A DNA stretch of 64,000 nucleotides from Spirosoma fluviale (GTDB taxonomy: Bacteria > Bacteroidota > Bacteroidia > Cytophagales > Spirosomataceae): NCBI GenBank assembly GCA_945901025.1, contig CAMDJW010000007.1:54786-118785 (forward strand). The letters run 5' to 3'. This document shows, one piece after another, positions 18,433 through 28,800 of this stretch; position 1 is the stretch's first letter, and each line of letters starts with the position of its first letter. The translations under genes were made by a program, and so were the position numbers. The notes under the pieces are model-generated. The model made no database searches and had not been told where the DNA came from. It saw nothing but the letters and a program-made list of their open reading frames with translations.

Positions 18433-19181
18433 CAAAAAGAATCATCCCCTGTCTTGATATTAAAGAAGGAAGAACTGTCAAGGGGACTAATTTTGTCGAC
18501 TTGCGTGACGCTGGAGATCCCGTAGAACTAGGTGCATTTTATGCAGAAAATGGGGCTGACGAATTGGTTTTTTTAGATATCACGGCGACGATTGACAATC
18601 GAAAAACACTGGTAGAATTAGTGAAGCAGGTAGCCCGACAAGTGAACATTCCGTTTACTGTTGGTGGAGGAATAGGATCCATTGAGGACGTGTCGGCCTT
18701 ATTAAATGCGGGAGCGGATAAAGTTTCGATTAATTCCTCTGCGGTTCGCCGACCGGGATTAATTGACGAGTTAGCGTTACAATTTGGCTCTCAATGTATT
18801 ATTGTGGCGATAGATACTCGGTTTGTCGATGGCATCGACTGGGTGCACACCCACGGAGGAAGAAATATAACACCTATTAAAACCATTGAGTGGGCGAAGG
18901 AGGTTGAGCAAAGAGGCGCAGGAGAAATTTTATTAACCTCCATGGATACGGATGGAACAAAAGCGGGATTTGCCAATCAATTAACGGCTGAAATATCTTC
19001 AAACTCATCTATTCCCATCATCGCCTCGGGTGGTGCGGGAACGATGAAAGATTTTTACGACGTATTTACGTTGGGAAAAGCAGATGCAGGATTAGCTGCC
19101 AGCATCTTTCACTTTAAAGAGATTGAAATTAATGCCTTAAAGAATTATTTGGCCAAAAAAGGAATTCCCATGCGGATTTAA
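18426..19181 (+). CDS. hisF: Imidazole glycerol phosphate synthase, cyclase subunit
   Basis: Forms imidazole glycerol phosphate and AICAR using ammonia channelled from HisH. 251 residues. Catalytic Asp11 is in [16 protein letters not shown], and the second catalytic Asp in [14 protein letters not shown]. Phosphate sites are in [11 protein letters not shown] and ASGGAGTM. The AICAR product feeds into purine synthesis. Confidence 0.97.
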   Translation: MLTKRIIPCLDIKEGRTVKGTNFVDLRDAGDPVELGAFYAENGADELVFLDITATIDNRKTLVELVKQVARQVNIPFTVGGGIGSIEDVSALLNAGADKVSINSSAVRRPGLIDELALQFGSQCIIVAIDTRFVDGIDWVHTHGGRNITPIKTIEWAKEVEQRGAGEILLTSMDTDGTKAGFANQLTAEISSNSSIPIIASGGAGTMKDFYDVFTLGKADAGLAASIFHFKEIEINALKNYLAKKGIPMRI

Positions 19182-19204
19182 TAAATTCACAGATTATTTA
19201 CGTT

Positions 19205-19801
19205 ATGAACCAACAACCTGATTTTTCTAAGGACCTAATTCCAGCCATCATTCAAGATGCCAAAACACAAAAAGTGTTGATGCTAGGTTACATGAATGAA
19301 GAGGCTTATCTTAAAACGATCGCAGAAAAAAGGGTGACTTTTTTTTCCCGATCAAAAAATCGCTTGTGGACTAAGGGGGAAACGTCTGAAAATTTTTTAG
19401 AGGTTGTCAATATCCGAGTAGATTGTGACCAAGACACGATTTTAATTCAAGCAAATCCAGAGGGGCCTACCTGTCACACGGGAGCGGATACCTGTTTCAA
19501 CGAGCCCAATCAAGATAATGCGGCATGGTTAGATTACCTAAAGCATGTCATTCGGTCTAGGAAAAATGAGACCGCTGAAAAATCATATACTGCCTCCCTA
19601 TTCCAAAAAGGTACGCATAAAATTGCCCAAAAAGTGGGAGAAGAGGCTGTTGAATTAGTGATAGAAGCCTTAATGAAGAATGACGATTTGTTCAAAGGAG
19701 AGGCCGCTGATTTACTATTTCACCTATTGGTCTTGTTAGAAGACCGAGGAATCGGCCTGGAAGAAGTCATTAAATTGCTACAAGAAAGACATCAAAAATA
19801 A
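19205..19801 (+). CDS. hisIE: Bifunctional phosphoribosyl-AMP cyclohydrolase / phosphoribosyl-ATP pyrophosphatase
   Basis: Catalyses the second and third steps of histidine synthesis. 198 residues. The HisI half (1-about 105) has VLMLGYMNEEAY, SRSKNRLWTKGETS, the metal-site DCDQDT and GPTCHTGADTCF. The HisE half (about 110-198) has KVGEEAVELVIEA and GEAADLLFHLLVLL. HisG, HisD, HisC and HisB are not in this window, so the pathway is split across loci. Confidence 0.96.
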   Translation: MNQQPDFSKDLIPAIIQDAKTQKVLMLGYMNEEAYLKTIAEKRVTFFSRSKNRLWTKGETSENFLEVVNIRVDCDQDTILIQANPEGPTCHTGADTCFNEPNQDNAAWLDYLKHVIRSRKNETAEKSYTASLFQKGTHKIAQKVGEEAVELVIEALMKNDDLFKGEAADLLFHLLVLLEDRGIGLEEVIKLLQERHQK

Positions 19802-19802
19802 T

Positions 19803-20141
19803 ATGATCGGATTCGTTATACGCTACATCGTTATTGCCATAGTAGTCATGGTCATCCCAAGATATCTCAAGGGGATCACGGTAGACGGATTTACGGTAGC
19901 GCTTTGGGTAGCCTTAGCCATGGGATTTTTAAATTCATTTGTCAAACCGGTTCTTAAAATAATCAGTTTCCCAATCACATTTATCACCTTAGGTTTGTTC
20001 TCCTTAGTCATCAATGTAGGACTTGTGTATTTAGTCGCACATTATATTACAGGATTTCATGTGACAGGATTTATTGCTCCGCTTATTTTCAGTTTTATCC
20101 TTGGAATCACGAATAGCCTTGTTGGCCTATTCACGAAATAG
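19803..20141 (+). CDS. Phage-holin-4-type small membrane protein (PF04020-like)
   Basis: 112 residues, four hydrophobic segments, with FVKPVLKIISFPITFITLGLF in the middle, the signature of the superfamily IV 'holin' family. These are widespread chromosomal membrane proteins with no proven lysis function; nothing phage-like surrounds this one. It starts one base after the hisIE stop, so it is probably in the his transcript. Confidence 0.85.
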   Translation: MIGFVIRYIVIAIVVMVIPRYLKGITVDGFTVALWVALAMGFLNSFVKPVLKIISFPITFITLGLFSLVINVGLVYLVAHYITGFHVTGFIAPLIFSFILGITNSLVGLFTK

Positions 20142-20147
20142 ATTCTA

Positions 20148-20540
20148 TCAATCTGGCAATCCATTTTGAAAGGTGATTTCAGTCGCTAAGCCAATCGCTG
20201 AAAATCGGAAAGCCATGGTTTTTGCTTGAGAAGGATTGGTGATTTTAGCACAATGATCACCCCTTTCGAGAAAATAAATGTAATATTCTTGATTTCGATC
20301 GGCCAATTGCTGGATGTCTGGCTTACCTAAAATATCCTCCACATCATTCGAACTGACACCTTTCCATGTCATTTTATTCGCCTTGAGCCAATCCATCTGC
20401 TTCAACCGCTCTCCCTTGCAAGCACCCCGGTCACTTTTAAAAAGGGCTAAATCAAATCCCTCTAAAGTTGGTTTTTTTGTGCAAGAAAAAAATAGGAGGG
20501 AGGATAAAAATAGGAGCAGGAACGTTTTCATATATCGCAT
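20148..20540 (-). CDS. Small lipoprotein of unknown function
   Basis: 130 residues with a signal peptide ending in the lipobox LFFSC (Cys20 counted from the first Met; Met4 is an equally good start). The rest holds NDVEDILGKPDIQQL and EYYIYFLERGDHC. The V-xx-ILGKPD piece resembles the SmpA/OmlA (BamE-like) fold, where a VxxxLGxP motif is typical, but similarity is weak. Two Cys in the mature part could pair. A TAnnTTTG element (TACTTTTG, minus, 20556-20549) lies 9 bases upstream. It converges with the holin-like gene. Confidence 0.72.
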   Translation of the reverse strand: MRYMKTFLLLFLSSLLFFSCTKKPTLEGFDLALFKSDRGACKGERLKQMDWLKANKMTWKGVSSNDVEDILGKPDIQQLADRNQEYYIYFLERGDHCAKITNPSQAKTMAFRFSAIGLATEITFQNGLPD

Positions 20541-20548
20541 GTAGAATA

Positions 20549-20556
20549 CAAAAGTA
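20549..20556 (-). promoter_or_regulatory. Predicted -7 element of the lipoprotein gene
   Basis: TACTTTTG on the minus strand, full TAnnTTTG match, in the 53-base gap between divergent lipoprotein and glycerate kinase starts. It would give an almost leaderless transcript. Confidence 0.4.
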
Positions 20557-20593
20557 AAGAATTGTCCGTAAATTGTTCATTATTTTCGATGTT

Positions 20594-21718
20594 ATGAACA
20601 TTCTAATTTGCCCTGATAAGTTTAAAGATTCTCTTACGGCCCAACAAGTTTCTGAGGCCTTAGAAAAAGGCATTAAAAAGCGAAGACCAAAATCCATCAT
20701 TCAGATTATGCCATTAGCGGATGGTGGCGAAGGCACCCTTGAGGTTATAAAAACAATTCATGGTGGGGAATGGGTTCAAAAAAAGGTCAATGATCCCTTG
20801 TTTAGACCCATTGAGGCCAACTACCTATGGCTGGCTGACCAAAAAATAGCCTACATCGAAATGTCAAGAGCCTCTGGCATAGAGCTTTTAAAAACCAAAG
20901 AAAGAAATCCTTATTTAACCAGCACTTTTGGAACGGGAGAACTAATTCTAGACGCCATCGAAAAAGGAGCCATTGAAATCATTTTAACGATTGGAGGATC
21001 AGCCACGAATGATGCCGGAATCGGAATGGCAGCTGCTTTAGGATTCAAGTTTTTAAACAAAGAAAAAGAAGAACTAAAGGCGGTAGGGGAAAGCTTAGCA
21101 CTAATCCACTCTATCGTACCAACTCCATTAATACATAAAATACAAGGCGTAAAGTTTAAAGTAATCACCGACGTCCAAAATCCATTAGCCGGAAAAGAAG
21201 GTGCCGCACATGTATTTGCCAAACAAAAAGGAGCAAACCTGGAAATGATTAAATATTTAGACAAAGGTCTAATTAATATGCAAAAGCTAATAGGCCAAAC
21301 AGAAAAAGGGATCATTGGCGAGATGAAAGGTGCTGGTGCTGCTGGCGGTTTGGGAGCGGGAGCCATCTATTTTCTACAGGCTGAAATCGCTATGGGAGCG
21401 GAATGGTTATTAACTAAAATTCATTTTGATCGAGCAGTTAAAAAGGCTGATTACGTCATTACAGGTGAAGGTAAAATAGATGGACAAACCTGGAGTGGGA
21501 AATTGATTTCACAAGTAATTGCTCGTTGCGATAAACAATTTAAACAAGCCATTCTAGTTTGTGGTGTTTTTGAAGATCCGGAAAAACTGCCGATCTTTTT
21601 TGATTCGAAGGAAGTTTACTCGGTCCTATCCAAAGCAAAAAATGCGAAGGATTCGAAGGAAAACGCAGCCATTTACTTAGAACAATTGGGAGAAGAAATA
21701 GCCCTCAAATATCTATAA
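20594..21718 (+). CDS. Glycerate kinase (GarK/GlxK family)
   Basis: Phosphorylates glycerate to 2- or 3-phosphoglycerate, feeding glycolysis. 374 residues from ATG 20594 (MNILICPDKFKDSL), where family homology starts; an earlier in-frame ATG at 20573 adds seven non-matching residues. Family motifs: MPLADGGEGTLEVI, GTGELILDAIEKG, LTIGGSATNDAGIGMAAALG, GAGAAGGLGAGAIYFL and DYVITGEGKIDGQT. Its end overlaps the convergent aminotransferase gene by 6 bases. Confidence 0.94.
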   Translation: MNILICPDKFKDSLTAQQVSEALEKGIKKRRPKSIIQIMPLADGGEGTLEVIKTIHGGEWVQKKVNDPLFRPIEANYLWLADQKIAYIEMSRASGIELLKTKERNPYLTSTFGTGELILDAIEKGAIEIILTIGGSATNDAGIGMAAALGFKFLNKEKEELKAVGESLALIHSIVPTPLIHKIQGVKFKVITDVQNPLAGKEGAAHVFAKQKGANLEMIKYLDKGLINMQKLIGQTEKGIIGEMKGAGAAGGLGAGAIYFLQAEIAMGAEWLLTKIHFDRAVKKADYVITGEGKIDGQTWSGKLISQVIARCDKQFKQAILVCGVFEDPEKLPIFFDSKEVYSVLSKAKNAKDSKENAAIYLEQLGEEIALKYL

Positions 21719-22858
21719 AGAGGCCAATTTTCGACCTGCTTCTTCCAGCATGGCATCATCTTTAGCAAAACAAAATCGCAATATCTTATCCCCTGGTGGG
21801 GTTTCATAAAAAACAGAAACGGGGATGGAAGCTACTTTTAATTCTTTGGTATAACGGTCGGCTAGGTCAACATCCTTTTCATCAGTGATCGCGCTGTAAT
21901 CTAAACATTGAAAAAAGCTTCCATGGCTTGGTAAAATTTTCCAACGAGAATTCACGAAAAAACTAGCAAACAAATCGCGTTTTTTCTGATAAAATGAATT
22001 TAGAGGAAGGTAATTATTCGGATCTTTTAAGTACTCAGCTAGCGCATATTGTAAAGGAGTGGCACTCGAAAAAGTAACCCATTGGTGCAATTTTCGAAAT
22101 TCAGCCGTCAGAAAAGAAGGGGCTAGACAATAGCCCATCTTCCACCCGGTTACATGAAAAGTTTTGCCAAAAGAGCCACAAACAAAACTTCTTTTTCTCA
22201 ATTCAGGATGCAGCAAAACACTAGCATGTGAAGCGCCGTCAAAAACGATATGTTCATATACTTCGTCTGAAACAATTAAAATTTGGGTTCCTTTAATTAC
22301 ATTGGCAAAAGCATCTAAATCCGATGGATCCCAGATCGAGCCCGTTGGATTATGTGGCGAATTAACCATAATTGCCTTTGTTTTAGGCGTAATATGGCGA
22401 GCTAATTCATCCCAATCAATGCGGTAACCATTGGACGCTTTTAATGAAATATGAATAGGAATTCCACCAGCTAGTCGGACAATGGGATCATACGCATCAT
22501 AGGACGGATCAAACATGATTACTTCGTCACCAGGAAAAACACAGCAATGGATCGATGCAAAAATAGCCTCCGTAGCCCCTGAGACGACAGTCACTTCTGT
22601 ATTAGCGTCGAGCGAAATACCATAAAATGATTCCGTTTTAGCTGAAATACTACTTTTGAGAACTGGAACACCCGCCATCGGCGCATATTGATTGTGTCCT
22701 TTGGAATAAAATTTAAGCAAATCTTGCAATGCGTCTGAGCAATCGAAACTCGGAAAGCCCTGAGCCAAATTTAAAGCCCCTTCATCTGAGGCCATTTGAG
22801 ACATTTTGGTAAATATGGTTGTTGCAACAAAAGGTTGCTTAGATGGAAATGTAATCAT
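21713..22858 (-). CDS. PLP-dependent aminotransferase, methionine/kynurenine aminotransferase type
   Basis: 381-residue fold-type I aminotransferase. Visible: GALNLAQGFPSFDC near 28-41, MVNSPHNPTGSIW with the Asn-Pro-His region, IVSDEVYEHIVFDG with the Asp that binds the pyridine nitrogen, and the PLP lysine in GSFGKTFHVTGWKMGY. The NLAQGFPSFD start is typical of the YbdL / methionine aminotransferase group, which transaminates methionine with 2-oxo acids. It is the last gene of a ggt-nagA-aminotransferase run, with a 4-base gap from nagA. Confidence 0.92.
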   Translation of the reverse strand: MITFPSKQPFVATTIFTKMSQMASDEGALNLAQGFPSFDCSDALQDLLKFYSKGHNQYAPMAGVPVLKSSISAKTESFYGISLDANTEVTVVSGATEAIFASIHCCVFPGDEVIMFDPSYDAYDPIVRLAGGIPIHISLKASNGYRIDWDELARHITPKTKAIMVNSPHNPTGSIWDPSDLDAFANVIKGTQILIVSDEVYEHIVFDGASHASVLLHPELRKRSFVCGSFGKTFHVTGWKMGYCLAPSFLTAEFRKLHQWVTFSSATPLQYALAEYLKDPNNYLPLNSFYQKKRDLFASFFVNSRWKILPSHGSFFQCLDYSAITDEKDVDLADRYTKELKVASIPVSVFYETPPGDKILRFCFAKDDAMLEEAGRKLASL

Positions 22859-22862
22859 GATG

Positions 22863-23948
22863 CTAATTTATACAGGGTTCGCCATCATACCAAACTTGCT
22901 GGATTGTTAGGTCATCTGAAAAATGGACGAAACAAGCACGTTTCCCCACTTCAATACTCCCTAAATCTTGGTCTAGATTAGCGACTTCTGCCGGGTAAAT
23001 CGTAGCCATTCGAATTGCTTCTTCCAAAGGAATATTTGCTTTTTCAACGCAATTTTGAATGGCTTGTTGCATCGTCAAACTAGACCCCGATAATGTACCC
23101 GCATCATTCGTAAATCGGCCATTTGTCTGCGAAAAAAAATAAGGGCCCGACACATCATTTGTCACGGCATCTGTAATTAAAAACAAACGGTCACCTGTAA
23201 GCTTTTTGGCTAATTTGACTGATTCGAAATCGCAATGCAGACCGTCAACGATAATACTCGTCCACGCATTGGAGGAAAAACTGGCTCCTACAATACCCAA
23301 TGCCCGACTTTGCCATTGGGACATGGCATTAAACAAATGGGTGATTCTTGAAATACCTTTTTCGATCGCCGCCATAGCTTGATCAAAACTTGCCTCAGAA
23401 TGCCCAATAGAAACCATGATTTGACTAGCCATTAATCGATCCAAGACAGCAGATTCAAACATTTCTGGAGCAATGGTTAGGTAGGTCGGCAAGCCATCGG
23501 TCTCGGCAATTAACGACTCAACAAAAGCCATATCAGGCTTTTGGACGAATTCTTCTTGGTGTGCACCCCGACGAACCGGATTAAAAAAAGGTCCTTCTAA
23601 ATGCAAACCTACAAGTCCTTTCCCTTGATAATTTTTACAAGCTTGGATCGCTTGTGACATGGTATTTTTGGGAGAACAATTGAGTGTAATTTGAAATGCA
23701 ACTGTTCCCGTTTTTATATGTTCCTCAAATGTTGACGTAATGCATTCGGTGGTCACTTGGTTTGAAAATAATTTTCCGCCTCCCCCATACAACTGAAGGT
23801 CGATAAATCCAGCACATAAAAAGCCCATTTGGGCCCCCACACCATCGCCTGGAGCAATCTTTGCAATCCTGCCGTCCTCGATGACAATAGACTTATCTCG
23901 AATCCATTCTGAACCGGTAAAAATCTTGTCAAATCTGATTTCTTGCAT
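22863..23948 (-). CDS. nagA: N-acetylglucosamine-6-phosphate deacetylase
   Basis: Amidohydrolase that deacetylates GlcNAc-6-phosphate during amino-sugar recycling. 361 residues. Metal- and substrate-site motifs: GFIDLQLYGGGG, GLHLEGPFFNP with the metal Glu, VSIGHSEASFDQA, RITHLFNAMSQ, VDGLHCDFESV and LITDAV with the catalytic Asp. No nagB or transporter is adjacent. It lies 5 bases after ggt and 4 before the aminotransferase; together with gamma-glutamyl transfer this may reflect peptide and cell-wall recycling. Confidence 0.95.
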   Translation of the reverse strand: MQEIRFDKIFTGSEWIRDKSIVIEDGRIAKIAPGDGVGAQMGFLCAGFIDLQLYGGGGKLFSNQVTTECITSTFEEHIKTGTVAFQITLNCSPKNTMSQAIQACKNYQGKGLVGLHLEGPFFNPVRRGAHQEEFVQKPDMAFVESLIAETDGLPTYLTIAPEMFESAVLDRLMASQIMVSIGHSEASFDQAMAAIEKGISRITHLFNAMSQWQSRALGIVGASFSSNAWTSIIVDGLHCDFESVKLAKKLTGDRLFLITDAVTNDVSGPYFFSQTNGRFTNDAGTLSGSSLTMQQAIQNCVEKANIPLEEAIRMATIYPAEVANLDQDLGSIEVGKRACFVHFSDDLTIQQVWYDGEPCIN

Positions 23949-23953
23949 AAAAA

Positions 23954-25642
23954 TTAGTACCCTGCGGCCTGTCCATCTTTCCTAGATTCGGTTCCACCAA
24001 AATATACTTTTCGAATTGGATCATAGCGGATGCATTGATACCCCCCATAAATTCCATTCAAATAACCTACTTGGTGCCCTTTCTGCAAAAGCTCACGTAT
24101 TATTTCATAAGGATATCCACTTTCTAGCGTAATCGTACCGCCTGTTGGCTCCATGATTTCCCCCGTAGGCTCCGAGGAACCCTCGTGATTAATTCTTGGA
24201 AAGTCGCCAGCCTCTTGAACATTCATACCAAAATCCACTACATTCATCACAATTTGCGTGTGACCCATCGGCTGATAAGCTCCACCCATCACGCCAAAAG
24301 ACATGATTGGCTGTCCACCCTTAGTCATAAAAGCTGGGATAATCGTATGGAAAGGTCTTTTGCCAGGAGCATAGGTATTGTTCTCGCCCTCTTTCAAACT
24401 ATACATTTCTCCGCGATCTTGAAACATAAATCCAAGTCCATCGGGCATCATTCCGGAACCAAAGCCCCTATAATTACTTTGAATGAGAGATACCATATTG
24501 CCATCTTTATCGGCTACCGTCAAATAAATCGTATCGCCATCTTTTAAGGCAGGATTTCCGGCATCGAAGTGTTTTGATGCGCGATTTGGGTTGATCAACT
24601 TGCGTCTTTCAGCAGCATATTCTTTAGAAATTAAACTTTTTACCGGGATTTTAGCAAAGTCCATATCCGCGTAATACTTGGCTCTATCTTCAAAAACCAA
24701 TTTTTTAGCCTCTGTAAATAGATGAATATGTTCCGCGCTTCCTACCTTGATTTTAGAAAAATCATATCCTTCTAAAATATTCAACATCTGTAAAGCCGCG
24801 ATTCCTTGGCCATTGGGCGGTAATTCCCACACATCATAGCCTCGGTAATTAACGGAAACTGGGTCAATCCAAGTAGAAGTATGCGACGCTAAGTCATCAT
24901 AACTCAAAAATCCGCCATTTTTTTTCATGAAAGCATCCATGGTTTTGGCCATATCACCTTTGTAAAATACATCTCGGCCTTCTTTTCCTAAACGCTCTAA
25001 CGTGTTGCCTAAATTCGGATTCTTAAAAATATCTCCTTCTCCTGCCACCTGGCCATTGGGATAATAGTGCTTATCCACATTCGGGTATTTGCCATAGTTC
25101 GCCTGAACCCTCGTTAAGGCAGAGGCTAATTCTCCATGTACTGGAAAGCCATTTCTTGCATAAGAAACCGCCTTTTCTAAGACCTTAGACATGGGCATAG
25201 AACCGAACTTTTTGTGCAATTCAAACCAGGCGTCCACGCAACCTGGAACACTGACAGGCAATGGGCCGGTGGAAGGAATATACTTAAGACCTCGTTTTTT
25301 AAATTCGGCTAAGGTTAAGGATTTTGGTGATCTCCCAGATCCGTTTAGCCCATATAGTTTTTTGGATTTAGCATCCCAAACAATTGCAAATAAATCTCCG
25401 CCTATTCCATTTACATGTGGCTCCACAACACCTTCCATCGCATTTGCAGCAATGGCAGCGTCTATGGCATTCCCCCCAGCCTTCAAAACATCGAGCGCCA
25501 CTTGGGTCGATAAGGGATTTGAAGTCGCCGCCATACCATTCTGAGCGATTACTTGAGATCGAGTCGCCCATAATTTTCCATAAGGTCTATCCTGTGAAAA
25601 CATTGCGAAAGGCAATAATAAAAATAGTAAATAGTACTTCAT
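23954..25642 (-). CDS. ggt: Gamma-glutamyltransferase, periplasmic
   Basis: N-terminal nucleophile hydrolase that cleaves gamma-glutamyl bonds, for example in glutathione. 562 residues, signal peptide at 1-16 (ending FAMFSQ). Motifs: STQVALDVLKAGGNAIDAAIAAN, GIGGDLFAIVWD, and the autocleavage site with its nucleophilic Thr in GDTIYLTVADKDGN around residue 360-370; then SNYRGFGSGM and GVMGGAYQPMGH of the small subunit. First gene of the ggt-nagA-aminotransferase run. A perfect inverted repeat lies 43 bases upstream of its start. Confidence 0.94.
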   Translation of the reverse strand: MKYYLLFLLLPFAMFSQDRPYGKLWATRSQVIAQNGMAATSNPLSTQVALDVLKAGGNAIDAAIAANAMEGVVEPHVNGIGGDLFAIVWDAKSKKLYGLNGSGRSPKSLTLAEFKKRGLKYIPSTGPLPVSVPGCVDAWFELHKKFGSMPMSKVLEKAVSYARNGFPVHGELASALTRVQANYGKYPNVDKHYYPNGQVAGEGDIFKNPNLGNTLERLGKEGRDVFYKGDMAKTMDAFMKKNGGFLSYDDLASHTSTWIDPVSVNYRGYDVWELPPNGQGIAALQMLNILEGYDFSKIKVGSAEHIHLFTEAKKLVFEDRAKYYADMDFAKIPVKSLISKEYAAERRKLINPNRASKHFDAGNPALKDGDTIYLTVADKDGNMVSLIQSNYRGFGSGMMPDGLGFMFQDRGEMYSLKEGENNTYAPGKRPFHTIIPAFMTKGGQPIMSFGVMGGAYQPMGHTQIVMNVVDFGMNVQEAGDFPRINHEGSSEPTGEIMEPTGGTITLESGYPYEIIRELLQKGHQVGYLNGIYGGYQCIRYDPIRKVYFGGTESRKDGQAAGY

Positions 25643-25684
25643 AGAATATCAGTTTTTGTACCTCTAAGTTAATTTAAATTCCCT

Positions 25685-25715
25685 AGCTTTACCAAATTTG
25701 ACATTAGGTAAAGCT
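25685..25715. promoter_or_regulatory. Inverted repeat upstream of ggt (possible operator)
   Basis: AGCTTTACC (25685-25693) and GGTAAAGCT (25707-25715), perfect 9-bp arms separated by 13 bases; centre-to-centre 22 bases, about two helical turns. On the minus strand the spacer contains CAAATTTG, one base off TAnnTTTG, at the place a -7 element would be. It could be an operator or an RNA hairpin. Confidence 0.4.
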
Positions 25716-25773
25716 TAAAACCATAAAGAGAGTCCGAGCGGTTTTATCAGAAAGTAGCTTTCCGATTTAAACA

Positions 25774-25806
25774 AAAATCCCACACAAATGTTTGTGCGGG
25801 ATTTTG
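25774..25806 (-). terminator. Intrinsic terminator of the efflux operon
   Basis: AAAATCCCACACAA pairs with TTGTGCGGGATTTT with one A-C mismatch and a small loop; the minus strand ends in a T-run. It sits 23 bases beyond the RND permease stop. Confidence 0.75.
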
Positions 25807-25828
25807 AATTTCAACCCAAATAACCAAA

Positions 25829-28800
25829 TTAATTAGTCCATTTTTGTTTAATCCGGTCTGAAATATAATACATACAGGGAACGATGATCAACGTTAAGAC
25901 GGTAGAAAAAGTTAATCCAAAAATGATAGTCCAGGCTAGAACACCCCAAAATACGGCGGAATCAGAGCCAATAAAAAGATGTGGATCTAGCTCGGTAAAC
26001 AACGTGGTAAAATCAATACTTAGGCCTAAGGCTAATGGAATAAGTCCCAATACAGCCGCTGAAGCAGTTAATAAAACTGGAGTTAAGCGGATACCGCCAC
26101 CCTCAATAATGGCTTCTTTCAAATCATAACCACGTTTTAACCTAAGTTCTTCAATAAATTCAATAAGCAAAATTCCATTTTTAACCACAATACCAGCTAA
26201 GGCGATAACACCTACTCCGGACATGATGATCGAAAAAGTCATCCCAAAAGCCATAAAGCCTAACAAAACACCAATCAACGATAGCAATATCGTGGCAAAA
26301 ATAATGAGCGGCTTAACGGCAGAATTAAATTGTGTGGCCAGAATTAAATAAATCAAAATCAATGCGGCTAGGAAAGCCATCCCTAAGAATGAACCTGCTT
26401 CTTTTTGGTCTTCTTGCTCACCCCCCATTCTAATTTTATAGCCTTGAGGAACATCTAAGGTTTCAAATAAAGTAGTCAGCTCACCCACAATTTCATTGGC
26501 ATTATATCCTTGAACCACATCGGAACCTAAAGTAATCACACGCTCCTGATTTTTCCTGTTGATCTGACTAAAGGAAGTCGCATAGTGGATATCGGCAATG
26601 GAGTTCAAAGGAACTTGGCGTAAGGCCCCACCCATATTCATATCGCGGTAAGTGATATTCATTGAAAGCAATTTCTCAATCTGATTTCTCGAATCGCCTT
26701 TTAATCTTAGTTGGATCGGATACTCATCCTTTAAGTCGCGGAATTTAGAAATCTCACTACCAAATAATCCTGTTCTAATCGCCATAGCCACCTGAGCGGA
26801 AGAAATACCTTCACGAGACGCTTTTTCACGATTCACATCTATGATAATTTCAGGCTTATTGGTCACCAAGTCGGACTTCAATTCTTGAATTCCTTGCACG
26901 CCGGCTTTAATGATCGATTGGCGTACTTTCTTTTCTAAATCTTGAAGAATCGTAAAATCGTCTCCAGCAATTTCGATTGAAATTGGTTTCCCTGTAGGCG
27001 GCCCATTGCTTTCTCGTTCAATAGCCATTTCAACACCCGGAATAGGATTGTTAAAGAATTCTTTTTGAATTTTATTTAACACTTCACCCGTTTTGATTCC
27101 ATCGCGCAATTGCAATTTCTCAAAGGCAATCGTCACTTTGCTTTTGTGAGGAGTAGCGCCACGGTCAGGGTTCATCGGATCTCCCGCATTTTTACCCACG
27201 TTTGAAATCACAGAGTTAACAAGTTGAGCGTAGCCTTCTTTTTTGATGAATGCAAAAACCCGATTCTCAATCACCTTCGTTATGGAATCTGTAACTACCG
27301 CATCTGTACCGATTGGATTCTTCGAATAGATATAGATATAATCTGGATCACCGGATGGGAAAAAGACCACTTTTGGTTTCACAATGCCCATCAAGACGAA
27401 GGTAAATACCAATAATAAAAACGCGGCCAAGGTAACATAAATAGACCTTTTACCAGTCAATACCCATGCAATCAATCGGCGATAATTATTTTTAAAGGCA
27501 GGCAAAGCCCTTTCTTGGAACGGAACCACCCACTTAGGCGTAATCACAAAATGATTGAACACGTACAATAAAAGTGCAAAAACAAAGAAATTACCAAAGC
27601 CAAAGTGCCCTAGCCCAAAACCAATCACATATCCAAAAATAGCCAAGCTTAACAGGATAAATACCGTCCTGCGTATGTCCGCAAATTTGGGTGCTTTCAC
27701 ATCATTTGATTCCTCATCATGACGTTTCATAAAGGATACGGCAAAAACTGGATTCATCACATAGGCCACAAATAGAGAAGCAAATAAGGTAATGATTAAC
27801 GTGATAGGCAGGTATTTCATGAATTCCCCTACGATACCAGGCCAGAAAAGCAAAGGTAAAAAAGGAGAAATCGTGGTTAAAGTACCTGTCAAAACAGGGA
27901 CAAAAACTTCAGAGGCAGCTAATTTAACGGCCTCGACAATCGTCAATTTTTTGAAATTATTGAATAATCTATGCGCATTTTCAATGACCACAATGGCATC
28001 GTCCACGACTATTCCCAAGCCCAATAAAAACCCAAAAAGAACAATCGTATTCAAGGTGAAATCCAAACTTGGCATAAATAGAAAGGTCAACAAAGCGGAA
28101 AGAGGAACAGAAAGTCCTACAAACACCGCATCACGAACACCCATAAAGAACATCAATACAATCACCACAAATAAGAATCCAAGAATTACCGTATTAATCA
28201 AATCCGCTAAGTCGCCACGCGTTCTTTCGGAAGAATCTGCCGTAACCGTCACCACTAATCCACTCGGAAATCTAGTCTTCTTAAATTCCTCAATCGTCTT
28301 TTCGATGCGATCCGCGGCTTCAATTAAATTCGCTCCACCCCTTTTAATCACGTTTAGTGTGATCACGGACTTGTTGTTTAGTCGAGCAAAATCCTGTTTT
28401 TCTTCATAACTATCGACCACCTCGGCCACATCTTTTAGTCTCACTCGGGCACCCGTAGATGAGCCTATCATCAAATTAGCTAATTGGTCCACCGACTTTA
28501 ATTCCCCCGTAACCCGGAGGGAACGACGAACACCATTGACCGCTAAATCTCCACCTGAAATATTAACATTTTCCCCTTGAACAGCACTTTGGATATCATA
28601 AAACGTCAATCCATAACTCTGCATTTTATAGAGGTCTAAGTTGACCTGAATCTCTCTTTTCAAAGCCCCCAAAATATCCACCCGATTAATTTCAGGCATC
28701 CCCTCAATTTCATCCTGTAAATCTTCTGCATACTTCTTCAATTTATCCAACGGATAATCCCCAGCGATATTCACGTTCATGATAGGGAACTCTGAGAAAT

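Noticed and set aside
19803..20141. Prophage remnant suggested by a 'phage holin' family protein
   Set aside because: The PF04020-like family is common on chromosomes; no lysin, integrase, capsid or att site is near.
20911..21366. 151-codon minus-strand open frame
   Set aside because: Antisense to glycerate kinase, proline/alanine-rich shadow translation.
27792..28409. 205-codon plus-strand open frame
   Set aside because: Lies wholly antisense to the RND permease gene; composition is low in motif content and mirrors the codon pattern of the real gene.
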